This document shows positions 7,215 to 15,268 of a stretch of 20,720 nt of DNA, one piece after another. Within the stretch, counting starts at the first letter, position 1; every line of letters starts with the position of its first letter. The translations under genes were made by a program, and so were the position numbers. This DNA is from an uncultured Lactobacillus sp. (GTDB taxonomy: Bacteria; Bacillota; Bacilli; Lactobacillales; Lactobacillaceae), in NCBI GenBank assembly GCA_946482425.1, contig CAMLRO010000019.1:1-20720 (forward strand), read 5' to 3'. The notes beneath the pieces are model-generated. The model had not been told where the DNA came from and searched no databases. It worked only from the letters and a program-made list of their open reading frames with translations.

Positions 7215-8873
7215 TTGGTTTTAAAGGAAATAGACAGTAAAAAATTTAGAGATATGGTTCGCGTTGCTACGCACAGACTTGGTCGCAACGCAGAGTTTAT
7301 TAACTCTTTGAACGTTTTCCCTGTTCCTGATGGAGACACTGGAACAAATATGAATTTAACTATTGAAAGTGGCGCTAAAGCTGTTGCCAAAAATACTAGT
7401 AATAGTGTGGGTGATTTGACAGAAAGCCTTGCTAAAGGGATGTTGATGGGTGCCCGTGGTAATAGTGGGGTAATCTCGTCTCAGCTCTTTAGAGGAGTTT
7501 ATAAGGCAACTCAAGGTATGAAAACTCTTAATGCACAAGAGTTGGCCAATGCTTTTTCTAATGGAGTTGCAACAGCTTACAAAGCCGTAATGAAGCCAGT
7601 TGAAGGAACTATTTTGACTGTTGCTCGGATTGGCGCGCAAGAAGGTGCCAATAAGGCCAATGAAACCGATGATGTTGAAGAAGTTATGAAAGCCATTGTT
7701 GAAGGTGCAAAAAAGGCGCTGAAGACTACACCAGACTTACTGCCTGTTTTAAAACAAGTAGGTGTAGTTGATTCAGGTGGACAAGGATTACTCTTTATAT
7801 ATGAGGGCTTTTTAGAAGGACTTTTAGGTGAAGAGTTTGCCGATCGCTATCAGCCTGATGAAGGTGAAATGGATGAAATGATAAATGCGATGCACCACCA
7901 GTCAGTACAATCACAACTTTCAACACAGGATATTGCTAATGGCTACTGTACTGAAATTATGGTTGACTTAACTGCTGATGTTCCCAATAAGAAAACTTTC
8001 AATTTAGATGAATTTAGAGAACATTTGTCTCAATTGGGTGACTCACTTTTAGCTGTTTCAGATGAAGAAGTGGCCAAAGTTCATATTCATACTGAACATC
8101 CAGGAGCGATTTTTGCATATGGCAGTCAATTTGGTCAATTAGGAAAAATTAAAATTGACAATATGCGGATTCAACATGAAACAATAGTAAATAATAGTGA
8201 GGAAAACCAAGAAAACGTTGATTTTGCTGTTATTGCTGTCGCTTCAGGTAACGGTATTCGTAAATTATTTGAAAGTGAGGGTGTTAACCGCATTATTTCT
8301 GGCGGTCAAACAATGAACCCTTCAACGCAAGACATTATTGACTCAATCAAAAAATCAGGTGCTAAAAAAGCAATTGTGATGCCGAATAATGGCAACATTA
8401 TTATGGCAGCAAAACAAGCAGCTGAAGTAAGTGATATTCCAGTTGGCATTGTTCCTACTAAAACAATTTCGCAAGGTTTAACAGCCATGCTTTCATTTGA
8501 TGCCGATGATTCTCTAGAAGACAATGTTGCCAACATGACTGACGCTCTTGATACTGTTGTTTCTGGGGAAGTTACTAAAGCTAACCGTGATACAACAATT
8601 AATGAAGTTGAAATTCATCAGGATGATTATTTGGGAATAATTGATGGTGATATTAAAGTGGCTGAAACTGATATCATTACTGCAGCTTCATCAATGGTTG
8701 AAAAAATGCTGGATGAAGATACCGAAATCGTTACTGTGATGTATGGACGAGATTCTAATAAGAAAGAAGCTCAAGAATTGGTTGAAGCAGTTAAAGAAAA
8801 GCATGATGACCTTGAATTTGAGATTCATGACGGTGGCCAACCCGTATACAATTTCTTGATTTCTGTTGAGTAG
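7215..8873 (+). CDS. fakA: Fatty acid kinase FakA (YloV, DAK2/DhaL-type)
   Basis: ATP-dependent kinase that phosphorylates fatty acids held by a FakB (DegV-family) carrier, giving acyl-phosphate for PlsY or PlsX. The N-terminal DhaL-like domain (about 9-200) shows NVFPVPDGDTGTNM at 33-46, whose aspartates D39 and D41 are expected Mg-ATP ligands, then GARGNSGV at 79-86 and DSGGQG. The middle and C-terminal part (about 230-552) is the DegV-like/FakA C-terminal region, with a conserved AVASGNGI segment around 341-348. The product has 552 residues, the usual length. The start is a TTG at 7215 with a strong GGAGGG eight bases upstream. It sits with plsX and acpP, the downstream users of acyl-phosphate and acyl-ACP. 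No FakB gene is in the window, so the partner is encoded elsewhere. Confidence 0.92.
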   Translation: MVLKEIDSKKFRDMVRVATHRLGRNAEFINSLNVFPVPDGDTGTNMNLTIESGAKAVAKNTSNSVGDLTESLAKGMLMGARGNSGVISSQLFRGVYKATQGMKTLNAQELANAFSNGVATAYKAVMKPVEGTILTVARIGAQEGANKANETDDVEEVMKAIVEGAKKALKTTPDLLPVLKQVGVVDSGGQGLLFIYEGFLEGLLGEEFADRYQPDEGEMDEMINAMHHQSVQSQLSTQDIANGYCTEIMVDLTADVPNKKTFNLDEFREHLSQLGDSLLAVSDEEVAKVHIHTEHPGAIFAYGSQFGQLGKIKIDNMRIQHETIVNNSEENQENVDFAVIAVASGNGIRKLFESEGVNRIISGGQTMNPSTQDIIDSIKKSGAKKAIVMPNNGNIIMAAKQAAEVSDIPVGIVPTKTISQGLTAMLSFDADDSLEDNVANMTDALDTVVSGEVTKANRDTTINEVEIHQDDYLGIIDGDIKVAETDIITAASSMVEKMLDEDTEIVTVMYGRDSNKKEAQELVEAVKEKHDDLEFEIHDGGQPVYNFLISVE

Positions 8874-8875
8874 TT

Positions 8876-10912
8876 ATGATTGCCAAAAAACTATTTGCTC
8901 CTGTTAGTGACTTAAAAGGGGTTGGAGTTAAAACAGCTGCTGCACTGGGCGGCCTGGGAATTTATAGCATTTATGATTTGTTATATTATTTTCCGTTTCG
9001 TTATGATGAGCTGCAAACGATTCCTCTTGACCAGATCATGGATGGTCAAAAGGTAATGTTAAAAGGAATTGTAGCGACTCCTGCTTTCGTAACCAGGTTC
9101 GGCTATAAAAAAAGCAGACTTAGTTTCAAAATGAGAATTGACCATGATGTAGTCATGGTCAATTTTTTTAATCAGCCGTGGCTGAAAGAAAAAATTGAGG
9201 TTGGCAAAGAAGTTGCGATTTACGGCAAATATAATATTTCTAGGCAAAGTTTAGCTGCTTTTAAGTTCATTGCTGCTAAAGAAAATGATAGTGGTATGGC
9301 TCCCATTTATTCTGTGAACCGTCACTTAAAGCAGAAAAAACTGGTTGATTTAATTAATTTGGCTTTAGCTGATTACTTAACTGATGTTGATGATGTTGTT
9401 CCAGTTTCAATTAGGAAAAAATATCATTTGCTTAATGAATCTGATGTTATCCAAAAAATGCATCATCCCCAAAATGCTACTGAATCACAAGTTGCCAAAA
9501 GAAGTGCTATCTTTAGGGAGTTTTTTATTTTTCAAGCTGAGCTTGCCCAACTAACCGAAGTTAATCCTCGAAATAAGGGCTTTGCTAAAAAGTATGATTT
9601 AAGTGCAGTAGCTAAATTAACCAAGTCTTTGCCTTTTGACTTATCAACCGACCAAAAAAATGTTATTAATGAAATTTTTGCTGATATGTTTTCTCCAATC
9701 CAAATGCACCGTTTATTACAGGGTGATGTTGGTTCTGGAAAAACGATTGTAGCTGTCTATGCACTTTTTGCAGCAGTAACTGCTGGTTTCCAAGCTGCTC
9801 TCATGGTTCCTACAGAAATATTGGCTAGTCAACATTTTAAAAAGATTGATGAATTACTCAGGCCTCTGGGCGTTCGTTGTGCCCTACTGACTGGTTCGAC
9901 TAAAAGCATGGAGCGCAGAGAAATTAACATGGAGCTTGCTGATGGCACTATTAATGTCGTGATTGGAACACATGCTCTGATCCAAAATACTGTTATTTTT
10001 AAAAGCTTGGGATTGGTGATTATCGATGAACAACACAGATTTGGTGTCAATCAGCGGCAATCTTTGATCAATAAGGGAAATTTGCCCGATATTTTAGCTA
10101 TGACCGCAACGCCTATTCCCCGAACTTTGGCTTTGACAGTTTATGGCAATATGGCCATTTCTGAAATACGACATCTTCCAGCTGGAAGGAAAAAGGTAGT
10201 TTCTTCCTGGAAAACTAGTGCGCAAATGGAGCAAGTCTACCAATTGATGCGAGAGCAGCTTGCGCAAGGATATCAAATTTACGCTGTTACTCCTTTAATT
10301 ACGGAGTCAGAAGCATTAGATTTAAAAAATGCAGAACAGCTTTATGCAAAATTAAGTCAAGATTTTCCTGAAGAAAAAGTGGTATTACTTCACGGTCAAA
10401 TGCCTGGTAATAAAAAAGATAAGATAATGGCTGAATTTGCTGCTGGAAACATCAATATCTTGGTAACGACTAGCGTTATTGAGGTTGGAGTTGACGTGGC
10501 AAACGCTAATATGATGGTGATTTATAATGCTGATCGTTTTGGGATTAGTCAGCTTCACCAGTTAAGAGGGCGAATAGGCAGAGGAAAAACTCAGAGTTAT
10601 TGCATATTTTTGGCTGATCCTAACACACAGGCAGGGAAAGCCCGTATGAAAATCGTGGCATCAACAACAGACGGTTTTAAATTGGCTGAAGAAGACCTAA
10701 AGATGAGGGGAGAAGGAGATCTTTTTGGTAAGGCACAATCTGGTTTACCCGAATTTCAAGTTGGTGACGTAGTTAACAACTACGATACTATGGTAGTAGC
10801 ACAAAAAGAGGCCAGAAAATTAATCAAAAATGATCCATTCTTGCAAAATTCAGAAAATAAAACTTTAAAAGAAGTGTTAGAATATAAACAATTACAGCAA
10901 AAGAGAACATAG
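8876..10912 (+). CDS. recG: ATP-dependent DNA helicase RecG
   Basis: Branch-migration helicase that remodels stalled replication forks and Holliday junctions. The N-terminal wedge/OB domain covers about 1-200, including LKGVGVKTAAALGGLGI at its start. Helicase motifs follow: Walker A GDVGSGKT at 283-290, the DEQH box at 384-387 with the RecG-typical RFG after it, TATPIPRTL from 410, TTSVIEVGVDV near 530-540, and QLHQLRGRIGRG in motif VI. The product has 678 residues, the family norm. The ATG is two bases after the fakA stop, and no separate ribosome site is needed if translation is coupled. It is placed between two lipid genes, as in many Firmicutes; there is no evident functional link. Confidence 0.97.
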   Translation: MIAKKLFAPVSDLKGVGVKTAAALGGLGIYSIYDLLYYFPFRYDELQTIPLDQIMDGQKVMLKGIVATPAFVTRFGYKKSRLSFKMRIDHDVVMVNFFNQPWLKEKIEVGKEVAIYGKYNISRQSLAAFKFIAAKENDSGMAPIYSVNRHLKQKKLVDLINLALADYLTDVDDVVPVSIRKKYHLLNESDVIQKMHHPQNATESQVAKRSAIFREFFIFQAELAQLTEVNPRNKGFAKKYDLSAVAKLTKSLPFDLSTDQKNVINEIFADMFSPIQMHRLLQGDVGSGKTIVAVYALFAAVTAGFQAALMVPTEILASQHFKKIDELLRPLGVRCALLTGSTKSMERREINMELADGTINVVIGTHALIQNTVIFKSLGLVIIDEQHRFGVNQRQSLINKGNLPDILAMTATPIPRTLALTVYGNMAISEIRHLPAGRKKVVSSWKTSAQMEQVYQLMREQLAQGYQIYAVTPLITESEALDLKNAEQLYAKLSQDFPEEKVVLLHGQMPGNKKDKIMAEFAAGNINILVTTSVIEVGVDVANANMMVIYNADRFGISQLHQLRGRIGRGKTQSYCIFLADPNTQAGKARMKIVASTTDGFKLAEEDLKMRGEGDLFGKAQSGLPEFQVGDVVNNYDTMVVAQKEARKLIKNDPFLQNSENKTLKEVLEYKQLQQKRT

Positions 10913-10929
10913 TAAAGGTTGAGGATACA

Positions 10930-11934
10930 ATGAGAACTATTGCTATTGATGCTATGGGTGGAGAAAATGCGCCTGAGGCAATTATTCAAGCAGTCTTAAG
11001 GGCCAAAAAAGAGTTACCGGAAACAAAATTCGTACTTTTTGGTGACCAAAAAAGAATAAAAAAATTATTGGGTAGTGATAGCAGTCATATAGAAGTAGTT
11101 AATACTTCTGAAATTATTTTGGATGAAGATGAGCCAGTCAAGGCCATTAGATCTAAAAAAGATTCGTCACTTGTCGTGGCCGCACAATATGTGAAGCAGG
11201 GCAAGGCAGATGCACTTTTTTCATTAGGTAACACAGGCGCCATCTTAGCTTGTGGTATATTTATTATAGGACGCATTAAAGGAGTGGCCCGCCCTGGGTT
11301 CATGCCAACTCTTCCAGTAAAAAATTCAGATGATGGATTTAATATGATTGATGTTGGTGCTAATGCCAAAAGTAAACCAGAATATCTGCTTGCTTGGGCT
11401 AAAATGGCTTCGTATTATGCAGAAAAAGTGCGGGGAATTAAAAATCCGCGCGTTGGTTTGCTTAATAATGGGTCCGAAAGCGATAAAGGTGATGATGTTC
11501 ATCAAAAAGCCTACCAGCTGTTATTAGAAAGCAAAGTTAATTTTATAGGTAATATTGAAGGAAATGAATTATTAGATGGTAAAGCTGATGTGATTGCAAC
11601 AGATGGTTTTACTGGTAATGCAGTTTTAAAAAACATTGAAGGAACCTCAGGTGTTTTGATTCATCTATTGAAGGAAAACTTGCTTAATAACGGCCTTTTT
11701 GTTAAATTAGGCGCATTAATGATCAAAAAAGCTTTAAAAGGTTTAGTTTCAAAATTTGATGTTGATAAATATGGTGGTGCAGTTTTACTCGGAGTCAATG
11801 CTCCCGTAGTCAAAACACATGGTCGCTCAGGTCAACGTGCTGTTTATTTTACGATTAAACAAATTGATAAAATTTTACAGGAAAAAATAATTGATAATTT
11901 TAAGGTAGAGTTTGCTGTTGAAAATAAGGGGTAA
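10930..11934 (+). CDS. plsX: Phosphate acyltransferase PlsX
   Basis: Peripheral membrane enzyme that converts acyl-ACP and phosphate to acyl-phosphate, the donor for PlsY in phospholipid synthesis. The reaction is reversible, so it can also load kinase-made acyl-phosphate onto ACP. The sequence opens with the signature RTIAIDAMGGENAPEAI and carries SLGNTGAILACG (about 97-108), GFMPTLPV, IDVGANAKSKPEYL and LLNNGSESDKGD, all diagnostic of PlsX. The product has 334 residues, as expected. A purine-rich site (AAGGTTGAGG) precedes the ATG by about six bases. The acpP start codon lies 4 bases beyond the plsX stop, the classical plsX-acpP pairing. Confidence 0.96.
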   Translation: MRTIAIDAMGGENAPEAIIQAVLRAKKELPETKFVLFGDQKRIKKLLGSDSSHIEVVNTSEIILDEDEPVKAIRSKKDSSLVVAAQYVKQGKADALFSLGNTGAILACGIFIIGRIKGVARPGFMPTLPVKNSDDGFNMIDVGANAKSKPEYLLAWAKMASYYAEKVRGIKNPRVGLLNNGSESDKGDDVHQKAYQLLLESKVNFIGNIEGNELLDGKADVIATDGFTGNAVLKNIEGTSGVLIHLLKENLLNNGLFVKLGALMIKKALKGLVSKFDVDKYGGAVLLGVNAPVVKTHGRSGQRAVYFTIKQIDKILQEKIIDNFKVEFAVENKG

Positions 11935-11938
11935 AACT

Positions 11939-12181
11939 ATGAGTAAAGAAGAAATTTTTACTAAAATTCGAGATATACTAGCAGATAATTTTGAAGTTGA
12001 AAAAGAAAAGATAACCGATGAAACTAATTTCAAAAGTGATTTGGACGCTGATTCCATTGACTTAGTGGAATTCATTTTACAACTAGAAGATGAATTCGGC
12101 GCCGAGATTTCTGATGAAGATGCAGAAAAAATTAAAACAGTTGGTGATGCAGTTAATTATGTTGCGGATCACCAAAAATAA
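11939..12181 (+). CDS. acpP: Acyl carrier protein
   Basis: Small acidic carrier of growing fatty acids, 80 residues. S39 within the DADSIDLVE motif (36-44) is the attachment site for 4'-phosphopantetheine. The start at 11939 is preceded by AAGGGG at 11926-11931 with a 7-base spacing and gives a normal-length protein. An upstream in-frame ATG at 11912 would add nine residues inside plsX and has no ribosome site. It is the last gene of the asp23-like/fakA/recG/plsX operon. I see no clear hairpin terminator between its stop and the opp promoter. Some lactobacilli carry a second ACP within their fab cluster, which would lie outside this window. Confidence 0.95.
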   Translation: MSKEEIFTKIRDILADNFEVEKEKITDETNFKSDLDADSIDLVEFILQLEDEFGAEISDEDAEKIKTVGDAVNYVADHQK

Positions 12182-12203
12182 CTAAAAAATATTCATTATT
12201 AAT

Positions 12204-12232
12204 TTGCATACAAAATGTTTCACGGTTATAAT
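12204..12232 (+). promoter_or_regulatory. Predicted sigma-A promoter of the oppDFBC operon
   Basis: A perfect -10 box TATAAT (12227-12232) lies 17 bases after TTGCAT (12204-12209), a partial -35. Transcription would start close to 12239, leaving a leader of about 60 bases before the oppD start. That leader includes the inverted repeat at 12246-12271. Confidence 0.6.
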
Positions 12233-12245
12233 TAGAAATTAAATA

Positions 12246-12271
12246 AATTTATTAAATATCTTTAATAAATT
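12246..12271. repeat. Perfect 11-bp AT-only inverted repeat in the opp leader
   Basis: AATTTATTAAA (12246-12256) is exactly mirrored by TTTAATAAATT (12261-12271) around the four bases TATC. It begins about 14 bases downstream of the predicted -10 box, a position where a bound repressor could block transcription. As RNA it would form a weak hairpin without G-C pairs, so a DNA-level operator seems more likely than an attenuator. It does not match the CodY consensus I know. Chance occurrence in AT-rich DNA is possible. Confidence 0.5.
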
Positions 12272-12300
12272 CATTGAAGATTTGAGAGGGGAAATGACCT

Positions 12301-13311
12301 TTGGAAAAACAAAGTGATCTCTTGCTAGATATCCAGCATTTGCATACTGCATATCGTTTAAATGGGAAATTTTATGATGCTGCAGATGATATTAATTTAA
12401 CGTTGAAGCGGAATGAAATTTTATCCATTGTAGGTGAATCTGGTTGTGGTAAGAGTACAATTGCATCGAGTATTATCGGCTTGTACGACCATAAAAATAC
12501 GAAAGTAACTGGTGATATTCTATATAATGAGTTAAATCTAGTTGGATTAAATGAAAACTTGTTTAACAAAATACGTGGAGATAAAATTGGTATGATCTTT
12601 CAGGATCCATTAGCCAGTTTGAATCCGCTGATGCGTGTTGGCGATCAGGTAGCTGAAACGCTTTATTACCACACAGATATGAATGAAAAAGAGCGTCATA
12701 ATCGTGTGATTGAATTATTCAATCAAGTAGGGATGCCAAAGCCAGAAGAAACATTTCAAATGTATCCTTTCGAATTATCAGGAGGATTAAGGCAGAGGGT
12801 CGTGATTGCTATGGCAATTGCATGTAAGCCTGAAATTATCATTGCAGATGAGCCTACTACTGCTTTGGACGTTACTATTCAAGCTCAAATTTTGGACCTG
12901 CTTGAAGATATTCAAAAACAATCTCAATCTGGTATTATTTTGATTACTCATGATTTAGGTGTAGTTGCTGAAACTGCTGATCAAGTTGCAGTTATGTATG
13001 GTGGACAAATAGTAGAAAAAGCCGATGTAAAAACTATTTTTGAGCATCCACTGCATCCATACACTCGCTCCTTGTTAAATTCAATGCCTCAATCAGAAGA
13101 CGAAGAAGAAGATTTACATGTTATTCAAGGAACAGTCCCTTCATTGCAAAATATGCCTAGAAAAGGCGACAGATTTGCTGCTAGAATTCCATGGATTCCT
13201 GCCAGTGCACATGAAGAGAACCCAGTAATGCATGAAGTTGAGCCTGGTCACTGGGTAAGATGTACTTGCTGGAAGACGTTCCACTTTCAAGATGAAGTAG
13301 GTGGGGAGTAA
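12301..13311 (+). CDS. oppD: Oligopeptide ABC transporter ATPase OppD
   Basis: One of two cytoplasmic ATPases that power import of oligopeptides through OppBC. ABC motifs: Walker A GESGCGKS at 45-52, signature LSGGLRQR at 159-166, Walker B ending ADEP with D183 and E184, and the H-loop in THDLGVV. The signature has Leu where many homologues have Met. The C-terminal oligopeptide-transporter extension (about 280-336) carries the GDRFAARIPWIP segment. The multi-cysteine pattern of DppD/OppD iron-sulfur proteins is missing apart from one CTC. The start is a TTG at 12301 with GAGGGG nine bases upstream. It is the first gene of oppD-oppF-oppB-oppC. The product has 336 residues, normal for the family. 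Confidence 0.95.
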   Translation: MEKQSDLLLDIQHLHTAYRLNGKFYDAADDINLTLKRNEILSIVGESGCGKSTIASSIIGLYDHKNTKVTGDILYNELNLVGLNENLFNKIRGDKIGMIFQDPLASLNPLMRVGDQVAETLYYHTDMNEKERHNRVIELFNQVGMPKPEETFQMYPFELSGGLRQRVVIAMAIACKPEIIIADEPTTALDVTIQAQILDLLEDIQKQSQSGIILITHDLGVVAETADQVAVMYGGQIVEKADVKTIFEHPLHPYTRSLLNSMPQSEDEEEDLHVIQGTVPSLQNMPRKGDRFAARIPWIPASAHEENPVMHEVEPGHWVRCTCWKTFHFQDEVGGE

Positions 13312-13314
13312 TTT

Positions 13315-14292
13315 ATGGCTAAAGAAATTATTCAAATAAAAAACTTAAAAGTTCATTATCCCATTAGATCAGGTTTCTGGAACAGGATTACTGATTATGT
13401 AAGAGCGGTTGATGACATTAGTATTACCATTAATGAAGGTGAAACCTATGGTCTGATTGGTGAATCCGGTTCAGGCAAGTCAACTACTGGTAAAGCCATT
13501 GTGGGTGTTGAGCCTGTGACTAGTGGTAGTATCCTTTACAAGGGTGTTGATATTACCAAATCTAGAAATCGACGCAAACTAAACTACAATAAAGATGTCC
13601 AAATGATTTTTCAAGATTCAATGTCGAGTTTAAACCCGAGAAAACGAATCGAAGACATTATTGCTGAACCTATTCGAAATTTCGAAAATTTAACCACAGA
13701 CCAAGAACGTGATCGTGTTCAAGAATTACTGGATATCGTAGGTATGCCTAGTGATTCAATTTACAAATACCCTCATGAATTTTCTGGGGGACAGAGACAA
13801 AGAATTGGCGTAGCTCGTGCGGTTGCAACTAATCCTCGTTTAATTGTTGCTGATGAACCTACTAGTGCTTTGGATTTGTCTGTGCAAGCTCAGGTTTTAA
13901 ACTTTATGAAGCATATTCAGCAGCAATATAACATTGCCTATCTTTTCATTTCTCACGATTTGGGCGTTGTTAAGCATATGTCTGAAAACTTAGCTATTAT
14001 GCACCGAGGACGTTTAGTCGAAATAGGCTCAAGAGAAGATATTTATGAGCATCCAATACATATTTATACTAAGAGATTGCTCTCTGCTATACCGCAAGTT
14101 GATGTTGAACATCGTGATGAGCATAAAAAACACCGACAAGAAGTTGAGAAAGAATTTCAAAATGATCAAAGCAAATGGTATGACAAGGATGGTCGTGTAT
14201 TTCCTTTGCAACAAGTTTCTGGCAAACATTTAGTAGCTTTACCGAAAAAAGAATTGAACGAAGAGAAGATAAATGAAAAGGAGGGGGCATAA
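13315..14292 (+). CDS. oppF: Oligopeptide ABC transporter ATPase OppF
   Basis: Second ATPase subunit, forming a heterodimer with OppD. Motifs: Walker A GESGSGKS at 49-56, signature SGGQRQR at 157-163, Walker B ADEPTSALD with D180 and E181, and H-loop SHDLGVV. The tail after about residue 255 is very hydrophilic and rich in Lys, Glu and His, and includes the oligopeptide/dipeptide C-terminal segment. The product has 325 residues. The ATG is three bases after the oppD stop, and GGGGAG lies six bases upstream within the end of oppD, so the two subunits are probably made in equal amounts. oppB follows after two bases. Confidence 0.95.
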   Translation: MAKEIIQIKNLKVHYPIRSGFWNRITDYVRAVDDISITINEGETYGLIGESGSGKSTTGKAIVGVEPVTSGSILYKGVDITKSRNRRKLNYNKDVQMIFQDSMSSLNPRKRIEDIIAEPIRNFENLTTDQERDRVQELLDIVGMPSDSIYKYPHEFSGGQRQRIGVARAVATNPRLIVADEPTSALDLSVQAQVLNFMKHIQQQYNIAYLFISHDLGVVKHMSENLAIMHRGRLVEIGSREDIYEHPIHIYTKRLLSAIPQVDVEHRDEHKKHRQEVEKEFQNDQSKWYDKDGRVFPLQQVSGKHLVALPKKELNEEKINEKEGA

Positions 14293-14294
14293 TC

Positions 14295-15254
14295 ATGTGG
14301 AAAACAGTTCTCAGACGAATTTTAATTATGATCCCGCAAATTATTATCTTGAGTATTTTGGTATTTTTCTTGGCTAAGATGATGCCAGGTGATCCTTTCA
14401 CTGGACAAATTAATCCAAATACTGATCCTAAGCAACTTGAAGCTTTAAAAAGAGCGGCTGGTTTATATGATCCTGCACCAGTTCAATATGCACGCTGGGT
14501 AGGAAACCTGTTTAAAGGAGACCTGGGTACAAGTTATATCCAGCATGTGCCTGTTACTTCTTTAATTGCCGATCGTGCTGTTAATACTTTCTGGTTATCA
14601 TTATTATCTACGGCTATCTGCTATGCTATTTCTATTCCTATGGGAGTAACAGCGGGTCGTCACCAAGATGAATGGCAAGATCAAGCAGTTCAGATTTTTA
14701 ATTATGTTACTTTCGCTATTCCGCCATTTGTATTTTATATACTGGGAATCTGGTTATTTGGCTTTACTTTGGGCTGGTTCCCTATTTCTGGCTCTGTTTC
14801 ACCAGGTGCCTCTGGTTTTTGGGGAACATTAGGAAGCCAACTTTATCACATTATTCTACCTGCTATTCTAGTGGGATTAATTACCACTACATCAATTGTG
14901 CAATATTTAAGAACGGGAATAGTTGATAATAAAGTTGAGGATTATGTTCGTACAGCACATAGTAAGGGTGTGCCGGAAAAAGTTGTATTCAATAAACACA
15001 TTTTACGTAATTCCCTTTTACCAATTGCCTCTTCTTTCGGTACAGTCATTACTGGACTTTTAAGTGGCTCGATGATTGTTGAATCAGTTTTTAGTTATCC
15101 TGGAATGGGTAAGTTATTTTTAGATTCTATTGGTCAGCGTGATTACACAACTTTGACTGCCTTAATATTAATTTTTGGTATTTTAACACTATTAGGTAAT
15201 CTACTTTCTGATATTATCATGAGTATAATTGATCCAAGGATCAGAATTAAATAA
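14295..15254 (+). CDS. oppB: Oligopeptide ABC transporter permease OppB
   Basis: Integral membrane subunit that forms the peptide channel with OppC. Six hydrophobic segments are visible: about residues 10-30, 97-120, 133-156, 188-211, 246-268 and 281-305. Between the fourth and fifth lies the cytoplasmic EAA-type loop (RTAHSKGVPEKVVFNKHILR and then NSLLP), which docks on the ATPases. The N-terminus (MWKTVLRRIL, then a hydrophobic run ending KMMPGDP) is the standard OppB opening. The product has 319 residues, the usual size. A strong GGAGGGGG site lies at the end of oppF just before the ATG. oppC starts 14 bases after the stop. Confidence 0.95.
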   Translation: MWKTVLRRILIMIPQIIILSILVFFLAKMMPGDPFTGQINPNTDPKQLEALKRAAGLYDPAPVQYARWVGNLFKGDLGTSYIQHVPVTSLIADRAVNTFWLSLLSTAICYAISIPMGVTAGRHQDEWQDQAVQIFNYVTFAIPPFVFYILGIWLFGFTLGWFPISGSVSPGASGFWGTLGSQLYHIILPAILVGLITTTSIVQYLRTGIVDNKVEDYVRTAHSKGVPEKVVFNKHILRNSLLPIASSFGTVITGLLSGSMIVESVFSYPGMGKLFLDSIGQRDYTTLTALILIFGILTLLGNLLSDIIMSIIDPRIRIK

Positions 15255-15268
15255 AGGGAGGAGAAAAT

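Noticed and set aside
11912..11938. Upstream ATG as the start of acpP
   Set aside because: It would extend ACP by nine residues into plsX without a ribosome site. The ATG at 11939 has AAGGGG at good spacing and gives the normal 80 residues.
12182..12300. T-box, riboswitch or other structured leader upstream of oppD
   Set aside because: The leader is only about 60 bases, almost free of G and C, with no conserved structural motif apart from the short palindrome.
12301..12303. TTG starts of stp, rpe, fakA and oppD as evidence of sequencing error or unusual control
   Set aside because: Each has a strong, well-spaced ribosome site and gives a family-typical N-terminus. TTG starts are ordinary in lactobacilli.
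14029..14401. Several open frames on both strands within oppF/oppB
   Set aside because: They lie inside well-supported genes, have no ribosome sites and show no recognisable protein features.
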